A stretch of DNA of 64,000 nt from positions 1-64,000 of IMG/VR virus record IMGVR_UViG_3300033148_006964. One strand, 5' to 3'. Positions 57,399 through 64,000 of this stretch are shown piece by piece. Source of the stretch: a virus. The notes under the pieces were generated by a model, which was given only the letters and a program-made list of their open reading frames with translations, searched no databases and was not told the DNA's origin. The translations under genes and the position numbers were made by a program. How positions within the stretch are numbered: position 1 is the first letter of the stretch; each line of letters opens with the position of its first letter.

Positions 57399-60300
57399 AT
57401 GTTTAATTTTTATGAGTTTATCAGAAAAAGATGGTCAGAAAATTCTGCCTCAAGTGGCCAAAAGGGAACTGTAGTCGATGAACTTGCTGTTAAACCTACA
57501 GGACTTGTTCTTTCTGATTTTTATAATTCTTTAGTATCTCAGCAAGCTATAAATAATATAACAAACTGGGAAACGATGACTGAAGATTCTATGGATTATT
57601 TTGGAAATAAATTCTTTTATCCTCGTATTGATGGTGATCAAGCTTTTGGTTTTATAAGGATTTATTTTGATAGTAAAAAGGATATACTTATTACTTCAGA
57701 TAGTAGGGCGGTCTCTACGACTGGACTTAGATATTCCGCTATTCAACCAGGTACAATAAGTGGTAATTCATTTAAAATATCTGATGAGAGTTTTGCGTTA
57801 TATTATGTGGACGTTCAAATATTAGCTGCATCTAAAGGTGATGCATATAATATAGATATTGGTGAAATAGTACAACTTGAGGCTGTTGATTTTACATATA
57901 AAGCAGTGACTAATGTTGAAGAAATATCATATGGAACTGTACATGAGACTAATGAAGAATATTTTAATAGATTGAAATATTCTATTTCAGATCGTAGTAT
58001 GATGAATCATCGGAGTATATTTGCAAGACTTCCAGAGTTTTTTCCTGTAATACATTCTATTTATATAGCCGGTCCTGGCGATAGATATATGATCAGAGAT
58101 CTGGTTAGCGCTGTCGATCCTACTGAACCTATACAAGAAACTGATTATCTTGGTAAGATAACTGGTGAAAATATTATAAAAAATATAGGTTTTTATCAGA
58201 TTTTTCCACCAAAAGCTGGAACAGTATTAGCTGATACCTGGGGTCCTTTTACCATACCGACTAATTATCAATATCCATTGACTATCGAAGCGTCTGATAT
58301 AACAAATGCAGATCCTGCTTTTCATGGATACGATTTAAGCCAGGAATGTTCTAACGATATGTATCAAGGTCTTTATTTTGATGATTTTAAAAATTATATG
58401 GAAATAAAAACTGAAGATCTATTTAATATCTTTGATGAAGATGTTGGTTTTACTGATGTTCTCATTCCAGATTCGGATTGGATATATGGAGCTCATGGGG
58501 CTTCGTCTGGAGATTTTGCGACATTATCAGATGGTGTTAAGCCTATTCAAGTTATGAATTTTAATAATAATCAAATAACTCTTGCTGGTGGTGATCTAAG
58601 TTCTATATCAATAAATAAAGATATAAAAAAACGTACTGGCATAAAACTTGAAGGTTCTTTTATATGGCCTGCATATGATCCAGATAATAACGATAAGACT
58701 GTAGATAGCAATTTACAGCTTATGGTAGGTGGTATAAATGAAACATTTGTTGAAGGATATACTGGTTTTGGTTTTGGTATAAGGCTTACTGGAGAATATA
58801 AAGAATCATTAGAAAGTGATCCTACAAAAATAGGACTACCTAATGCTATTATATATTTTGCTCATTCTGAAAAATATGGAGATGGGCAGATATTTGCTAC
58901 TGATTCTGATATTTCCAGCCATATAGGTATAACTGATCTTGGGGCTTTAGCTGAAACCTCATGGAGATTAGAACCTGGTATTGAATATGAATTTGAATTT
59001 GTTCTTCATGATGAGGGAATAACTACAGATCCTGATCAACGTACTTTATATATGACATTATATCTTAAAAAGCTTAGTAATGATAACCCGCTTGATACTA
59101 CAGGAGTCCTTGAAAATAAACTTCAATGGCAATTACCAGCAACTGTTCTTAATGCATTTAAACAAGAAGCATTTAACGCAGATTCTACTCATTATGGAAC
59201 TATGATGAAAGTAACTTTAGATACTGAATCAATCGATCCTGATGATGCATGGTTAATAAATGATCTTAGGGCATTTGATATATCAGAACAACGTGCTACA
59301 GCTCTTTTAGCATTAGATGTAAAAGAACTGGAAAGCCCTGTATCGATCTATTTAAGAGGCTATGGTGAGTCTTCAGTAAGTGATTTGACCTCTAATGGGT
59401 ATTTAGTATATATATGGGATAAGGAACGTACTACGGACGCTACAAGTGATACTGAGTTAACTGCTGGTGGTTGGACATTACTTGATGGTTTGTCTAATCC
59501 TGATGGATCTAAAGATGTATTATCTACATTACCTTCAGAATTGATCCAAAATATAGAAAGATATAAAGTGGATAATAAATATGGTACTAATGTGTTTTTA
59601 TTAATCACTACAAGTGGAACTTCAAAATCACAATATAAGTTCTCAGGAGCAGTACTAAATGATATTCAAGCTGAACTTAGGGTAGATTATGCTAAGATTC
59701 AAAGCGAACTTTCAACAAAGTATCATGCTAATAATAAAGCTGATATTTATGTATCTACATTAAGAAACTCAAAAGACCCTGAACCTGTTACTGTTGTTCT
59801 TGAAAAACAAACTTTAGAGTCATATTTTGAAATGAATTCTGATAATTCAAATGTTCCTGTTGCAGAAATAGTATCAGTAGCAATAGGTTCAACAGAAGAA
59901 GAAACTCAGGTATTGGCCGAAACAGAGTATATAGTGTCATCTGGTAACTCTACTTTTATTGGATCTGCCCAGGAAGTGATTAAAATAACTTTAGATGGGT
60001 ATGATTCAGATGTTATATCTGTAGAATACAGGCCTTATCCTCAAGTTCAAAATATACAAGAATTTTTTGACGGGCCTCAATATCAAAAGATATTTGGAGA
60101 TATTTTAGTAAGACATCAATTTCCATGTGAATTATCTTTTCCTGTAGTATATACTGGCCCGATTGAAGAAGATCAAATGATCGAAGAGATCAAAGGTTAT
60201 GTTGATTCAAATATAAATAGTATTTTTTCGGTTCGTGAGCTTATAAAATATTTATATGACAGCGGATTTGCAAATAGCATTCAAGAACCTATTAATGTAG

Positions 60301-60416
60301 AATATTCTAAATGGAATGATGAATTTAATAAAGATTATGGTGAATTTACTAATAATCTTGAAATCCGTACTGTAGATTTTTTTAAAATAGATGATCTAAC
60401 GGTTAGTAAACTATAA
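57399..60416 (+). CDS. Baseplate J-like wedge protein, 1005 aa
   Basis: The N-terminal third resembles the baseplate J/gp6 type: YYVDVQILAASKGDAYNIDI, VTNVEEISYGTVHETNEEYF (about 172-191) and RLKYSISDRSMMNHRSIFAR. The middle (about 300-650) is a beta-rich insert, probably a carbohydrate-binding-like or arm domain (FIWPAYDPDNNDKT, FGFGIRLTGEY). The C-terminal part, including RHQFPCELSFPVVYTGP and IEEIKGYVDSNINSIFSVRE, returns to the gp6-like ring pattern. It is larger than a typical J protein because of the insert. Confidence 0.7.
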   Translation: MFNFYEFIRKRWSENSASSGQKGTVVDELAVKPTGLVLSDFYNSLVSQQAINNITNWETMTEDSMDYFGNKFFYPRIDGDQAFGFIRIYFDSKKDILITSDSRAVSTTGLRYSAIQPGTISGNSFKISDESFALYYVDVQILAASKGDAYNIDIGEIVQLEAVDFTYKAVTNVEEISYGTVHETNEEYFNRLKYSISDRSMMNHRSIFARLPEFFPVIHSIYIAGPGDRYMIRDLVSAVDPTEPIQETDYLGKITGENIIKNIGFYQIFPPKAGTVLADTWGPFTIPTNYQYPLTIEASDITNADPAFHGYDLSQECSNDMYQGLYFDDFKNYMEIKTEDLFNIFDEDVGFTDVLIPDSDWIYGAHGASSGDFATLSDGVKPIQVMNFNNNQITLAGGDLSSISINKDIKKRTGIKLEGSFIWPAYDPDNNDKTVDSNLQLMVGGINETFVEGYTGFGFGIRLTGEYKESLESDPTKIGLPNAIIYFAHSEKYGDGQIFATDSDISSHIGITDLGALAETSWRLEPGIEYEFEFVLHDEGITTDPDQRTLYMTLYLKKLSNDNPLDTTGVLENKLQWQLPATVLNAFKQEAFNADSTHYGTMMKVTLDTESIDPDDAWLINDLRAFDISEQRATALLALDVKELESPVSIYLRGYGESSVSDLTSNGYLVYIWDKERTTDATSDTELTAGGWTLLDGLSNPDGSKDVLSTLPSELIQNIERYKVDNKYGTNVFLLITTSGTSKSQYKFSGAVLNDIQAELRVDYAKIQSELSTKYHANNKADIYVSTLRNSKDPEPVTVVLEKQTLESYFEMNSDNSNVPVAEIVSVAIGSTEEETQVLAETEYIVSSGNSTFIGSAQEVIKITLDGYDSDVISVEYRPYPQVQNIQEFFDGPQYQKIFGDILVRHQFPCELSFPVVYTGPIEEDQMIEEIKGYVDSNINSIFSVRELIKYLYDSGFANSIQEPINVEYSKWNDEFNKDYGEFTNNLEIRTVDFFKIDDLTVSKL

Positions 60417-60441
60417 TTATTAATAGAAAGGCAGGGAAAAG

Positions 60442-60708
60442 ATGGCTATAACGATACTAGTAAATGAACAGAGGGAAGAAATAATAACACCGGCTTATAC
60501 ATCAAGACCTCGTAATAAGACTATGAGAATAACTGTTAAAGATGGTGATACTGTTGAACAGATCGTAAAAGTCAATGGTAGTGAAGTAGAAGCATTAAAG
60601 CATGTTGTTGATGGTAAGTCAGTAGAAGGTAAGAAAATAACAGCATTAGGTACTTTAGATTTTGTAGATGAAAATGATGTTGATGCAGTATCTATAGAAG
60701 AAAAATAA
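60442..60708 (+). CDS. Small hypothetical protein, 88 aa
   Basis: A beta-rich small protein (MAITILVNEQREEIITPAYT), with GAAAGGCAGGG before the ATG. It lies between baseplate J and the long fiber gene and may be a fiber-attachment or baseplate accessory protein. No family is recognised. Confidence 0.55.
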   Translation: MAITILVNEQREEIITPAYTSRPRNKTMRITVKDGDTVEQIVKVNGSEVEALKHVVDGKSVEGKKITALGTLDFVDENDVDAVSIEEK

Positions 60709-60722
60709 TTTAAGGAGTTATA

Positions 60723-63700
60723 GTGGCAGCGATTACTTGGGAAGGTGATGAAAGTACTAACTGGGAGACGGGTGGTAATTGGTCAGGTGGTGTTAAACCG
60801 ACTAACGCTGATGACGTAACCTTAGATGGAACAGCAAGTGATAGTTGTGTATTAAATGCCGCTTCTGTTTGTAAAACCCTTACTATAACTAATGCTTATG
60901 CAGATAGCTTTGATACTAATGGTCAGCCTTTGACTGTTTCAGGATCATGTTCGTTGGAATCTGATGGTACAGGAGACCTTACTATTGATGCGTTAGTTAC
61001 TGTTGATGCTGATGGTACGTTTAAAATAGGAACTTGGAATTCAGTTGATTGTTCAGCAGGAAGTTTAGACTTACAGGGTGACGGGGACTTTGATAATAGC
61101 TCAGGCGGAAATATTACATGGAAAAAAATCTCAGGTGCGGCTGCTGGTAAGAAAACTAATCAAACAGGATCAAATCATTGGTTATGCCAACAATATACTG
61201 GTGGAGCTGGTGAGCATGACGTTAATACAAAATATCTTTACGTTAACCCCACTGGTGCTAATGATATTGTTTTGCATGCAGATCATAATTTTACTGGAAC
61301 AGGCCGTTTGTTTATAAAAATAAACGCTGCAATAACTTTATTGTTACCTAAAATCAACGCTACCTTTCGTTTAGTAATGGGTCAAAATAATGATAATGTA
61401 TGTGGAATACAATGTCAAGGGAATATTTTTTCCGGACAACTGATTATTTTAAAAGAACAAGCTTCTAATTTTACCGTTGATTTTAATAACCAAAATGTAA
61501 CTGCGTCAAATCTTTATTTTGGAAATCAAAATGTTGGTGGTACTTTCACTTTTAATTGGGGTGATGGTACACATGATTTTAGCAGTTTTATAGAAAGTAC
61601 AACATATAACGCAGGTGTAACTACTTGTAATTTTGAAGGCTCAACAATTACTTGTGCAGGAGATTTAGCCCTGGGAACTAATACTACCCCCGATGCTGGA
61701 ACTTCATCATTTACGTTTGATGGAGGAGCTCAACTGGTTACTCTTGAGGGGCAGTCTTTATATACAGTAATCCAAGATAATACTTCTTTAACTCTGCAGG
61801 ATGCTTTTGCTTGTAATTCTTTAACAGTTAATGGCAGCAGTGATCTTGATTTTAATAGCCAAACAGTAAATTGTGCAGCAGGATTTGTTTGGAATTCTTC
61901 AGGAGTGCTTACGGCGGATGCAGCATTAACTTTGTCTGGAAACAGTGACCTTACTGCTGATGGCGAAACTTTAAGTAGATTAATTATAACTAACAATCCT
62001 ACCATTACGTGGAACGCAGCAGGGACGATAGCTGTAACTAATTATACTAATGGAGATTGGGATGGGGCAACCTTTGTTTCATCAACTCCAGATACTGCCT
62101 ATACAATAACTAACCCGGCTGCAATGGCTGTTAGTGATATGACTGTCACTGATTCAACGGCGACAGAACGAATAGATGCTACAGATAATTGTGTAGATGG
62201 TGGTGGAAATACATTATGGGATTTTGATGTATCAAGTTCTTCTAGTTCTTTAAATAGTTCTTCAAGTTCTTATAGTTCTTCAAGTTCTTATAGTTCTTCT
62301 AGTTCTGAAAGTTCTTCAAGCTCATTGGGACATTCTAGTTCTTCTAGCTCTTCAAGCTCTTCAAGTTCTCAGAGTTCTTCAAGTAGCTCTCAAAGTTCCC
62401 CAAGCTCTTCAAGTTCTCAAAGCTCTTCAAGTTCAGAAGGTTTTTGTCCTCGTCAATTTGGTGGTAATTGGCAACGTAAGATCTGGTACGATGGAACTTT
62501 TACATGGAGAGGTAGATTAGATAGGGTTAATGATAGATTAATGTTTGAATATACAGATGATTATGAAGCAGATAATTGGATTGAAAATGTAAATGCCAGG
62601 ATAGATGCTTCTGGATTTTCAGGTGTAGATGCGGATTTTACAGTAAGAGGTAATACTGCTGGTGGTGGTTTGCCTACAACTATTCATTACGGCACTGGCC
62701 ATCGTACTTATATAGCAGAAAGCGATGAAGCTACAGCAGTTGGTTGGGCATGGGAAAATACTACTGTTGTATTTGATGCTGAAGAATCTTCTAGTTCCAG
62801 TTATTATTCTGAAAGTAATAGTAACCCTGGCGATACATATCAAAGGGTTAATTTAGCGGCTAATAGAGACACAGGGGCAGTTAAACTTTGGGCTACTGCC
62901 GTTTATGATGATGGAACTAATATATGGGTAAAAGCTAAAAAACAAACGGCTTCTTTAGATATAACTGGATGGAATGCTTCTGTAGATGTCAGTGATAATA
63001 CAAACACTTCAATGATATATGGTCAATCTGTAAGATCTATTGGCGAAGGTGGTGCACTTAAAAAGGATATGATATTTGGTTGGAAAGAAGGTGACGCTTT
63101 ATATTCAAGATTTAGTGATAACGATGCTTTTGAAGCTATTCAAACAATAGACCTAACAGTATTTTCAGGCAAATCGGCATTTGATTTTGAACATGGTTTA
63201 ATTGGGGACGTCAAACTTATTCAAATTATATATGCGGATGCTGATGAAACAGTAAAATGGAAAAAAAGAGGAGACGGAGATGCTGATGCCTGGTCAGCAG
63301 CTTTAACTTTATGTGATGATTGTGAAGGCACAAAAGGATTAGCAATAGTAGAACATGGTGATGCTCATTTTGATATGTTATGGAGTGAAAATGATGTAAT
63401 TGAATATCGACAATATGATTGGATTGAAGATACCTGGTCTCCAATTTTAGCAAATGACCCATATATATTTGATACATCTACTGAAGCAGTAGTTAATACT
63501 ACAACAGTATCTCAAGTTCAAACTGCTGATTATATGTCAGCTGGTACAAATGCTATTACATGTTGGATAGGTCAAATAGGAGATGTATATTGTCAAATTG
63601 GTTGGGGAGTTTTTGAAGAGGCTGTATCTTCAAGTTCAAGTTTAAGTTCTTCCAGTTCTTTAAATTCTTCAAGCTCTTCAAGTTCTTCCAGTTCTTCTAA

Positions 63701-64000
63701 TTCTTCAAGTTCTCAGAGTTCTTCAAGTTCTCAAAGTTCTTCCAGCTCTGAGAGTTCTTCAAGTTCTTTAAATAGTTCTTCCAGTTCCGAGAGTTCTTCA
63801 AGCTCTTTAAGTTCTTCAAGTTCTCAGAGCTCTTCAAGTACCTCTTCGAGTTCTCAAAGTTCCTCTAGTTCTCAAAGCTCTTCAAGCACTTCTTCAAGTT
63901 CTCAGAGTTCTTCAAGCCTTTCCAGCTCTTCAAGTTCTCAAAGCTCTTCAAGCTCTCAAAGTTCTTCAAGTTCAAAGAGTTCTTCAAGTTCTTTAAATAG
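60723..64000 (+). CDS. Giant Ser-rich fiber protein, N-terminal part (over 1090 codons, open at window end)
   Basis: A GTG start at 60723 has TAAGGAG 7 bases upstream, and the frame is open to the last base. It begins MAAITWEGDESTNWETGGNW, the type of start seen in extracellular beta-helix and adhesin-like proteins (W-x-G-G-x-x-x-W). About residues 1-500 are Thr/Asn/Gly-rich, beta-helix-like. A Ser-rich spacer (about 504-571) separates a second folded region with ITGWNASVDVSDNTNTSMI and IKWKKRGDG-like strands (about 572-965), and another Ser-rich tract (968 to the end) is still running. Likely a tail fiber or receptor-binding protein. Its GTG start and open end explain why it is easily overlooked. 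Confidence 0.8.
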   Translation, partial: MAAITWEGDESTNWETGGNWSGGVKPTNADDVTLDGTASDSCVLNAASVCKTLTITNAYADSFDTNGQPLTVSGSCSLESDGTGDLTIDALVTVDADGTFKIGTWNSVDCSAGSLDLQGDGDFDNSSGGNITWKKISGAAAGKKTNQTGSNHWLCQQYTGGAGEHDVNTKYLYVNPTGANDIVLHADHNFTGTGRLFIKINAAITLLLPKINATFRLVMGQNNDNVCGIQCQGNIFSGQLIILKEQASNFTVDFNNQNVTASNLYFGNQNVGGTFTFNWGDGTHDFSSFIESTTYNAGVTTCNFEGSTITCAGDLALGTNTTPDAGTSSFTFDGGAQLVTLEGQSLYTVIQDNTSLTLQDAFACNSLTVNGSSDLDFNSQTVNCAAGFVWNSSGVLTADAALTLSGNSDLTADGETLSRLIITNNPTITWNAAGTIAVTNYTNGDWDGATFVSSTPDTAYTITNPAAMAVSDMTVTDSTATERIDATDNCVDGGGNTLWDFDVSSSSSSLNSSSSSYSSSSSYSSSSSESSSSSLGHSSSSSSSSSSSSQSSSSSSQSSPSSSSSQSSSSSEGFCPRQFGGNWQRKIWYDGTFTWRGRLDRVNDRLMFEYTDDYEADNWIENVNARIDASGFSGVDADFTVRGNTAGGGLPTTIHYGTGHRTYIAESDEATAVGWAWENTTVVFDAEESSSSSYYSESNSNPGDTYQRVNLAANRDTGAVKLWATAVYDDGTNIWVKAKKQTASLDITGWNASVDVSDNTNTSMIYGQSVRSIGEGGALKKDMIFGWKEGDALYSRFSDNDAFEAIQTIDLTVFSGKSAFDFEHGLIGDVKLIQIIYADADETVKWKKRGDGDADAWSAALTLCDDCEGTKGLAIVEHGDAHFDMLWSENDVIEYRQYDWIEDTWSPILANDPYIFDTSTEAVVNTTTVSQVQTADYMSAGTNAITCWIGQIGDVYCQIGWGVFEEAVSSSSSLSSSSSLNSSSSSSSSSSSNSSSSQSSSSSQSSSSSESSSSSLNSSSSSESSSSSLSSSSSQSSSSTSSSSQSSSSSQSSSSTSSSSQSSSSLSSSSSSQSSSSSQSSSSSKSSSSSLN
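62232..62435 (+). repeat. Ser-rich spacer 1 of the giant fiber
   Basis: About 68 codons of the same AGTTCT-type repeat, with Tyr, Leu, Asn, Gln, Glu and Pro interruptions. It separates two folded regions of the fiber. Confidence 0.9.
63626..64000 (+). repeat. Ser-rich spacer 2 of the giant fiber, continuing beyond the window
   Basis: At least 125 codons of AGTTCT/TCAAGT-type repeats, still open at the window end. The CAGAGTTCTTCAAGT unit recurs many times. Confidence 0.9.

Overview
The window is an AT-rich stretch of a tailed bacteriophage genome. A terminase large subunit, a prohead-type protease, a major capsid protein, a tail sheath, a tail tube, a tape-measure protein and baseplate proteins make it a contractile-tailed (myovirus-type) phage. 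Genes are densely packed with Shine-Dalgarno sites such as AGGAG and all three stop codons are used normally, so translation looks standard. Genes are cut at both ends and a replication-type block sits inside the structural region, so the genome is clearly longer than 64 kb. The host cannot be read from the sequence.

Layout. 1-1229 (minus): start of a DHH-family phosphoesterase and two small genes. 1357-16962 (plus): terminase, a run of small Gly/Ala-rich or helical proteins, prohead protease, a probable scaffold or core protein, two paralogous virion proteins (one with a Ser-rich tail), the major capsid protein, a Lys/Ala-rich histone-H1-like protein and a connector candidate. No portal was recognised. 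17040-18072: probable lysis pair (small membrane protein, M15-type peptidase). 18079-22327: two Ser-rich virion proteins. 22370-28705: a surface-modification cassette with three glycosyltransferase-like proteins, a glycosyltransferase/radical-SAM fusion, two methyltransferases, a sulfotransferase and a cupin. 28739-29982: a TnpB element. 29983-35871: a coiled-coil membrane protein, a receiver/STAS-like fusion, a neck protein, tail sheath and tail tube. 35940-37163: a second TnpB element. 37131-45939 (minus): dNTP-diphosphohydrolase-like gene, an approximately 840-nt structured noncoding region, a B12-dependent ribonucleotide reductase with two inteins, and small acidic or DNA-binding proteins. 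46117-60708 (plus): tail assembly chaperone with a probable -1 frameshift, tape measure, hub, a sigma-factor-like gene and the baseplate. 60723 to the end: a very long GTG-started fiber with Ser-rich spacers, still open at the right edge.

The genes most likely work together as follows. Head proteins share a recurrent E-K-x-A-type motif that may be the protease processing signal. At least five virion genes carry long Ser-rich spacers, and a sugar/sulfate/methyl modification cassette lies beside two of them, which suggests modified virion glycans. Two promoter-like families are visible. Four minus-strand sites match GTAATAASTANWATRG (in front of the DHH gene, the noncoding RNA, the reductase unit and a small-gene unit). 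Four plus-strand sites match TTGCNT-17/18-TATWTTATA. The phage encodes its own sigma-like protein, so one family may depend on it.

The strongest candidates for something new are the structured RNA at 37777-38616, the pair of inteins that split the reductase active site, the Ser-rich spacer and modification system, and the shared motif in the head proteins.
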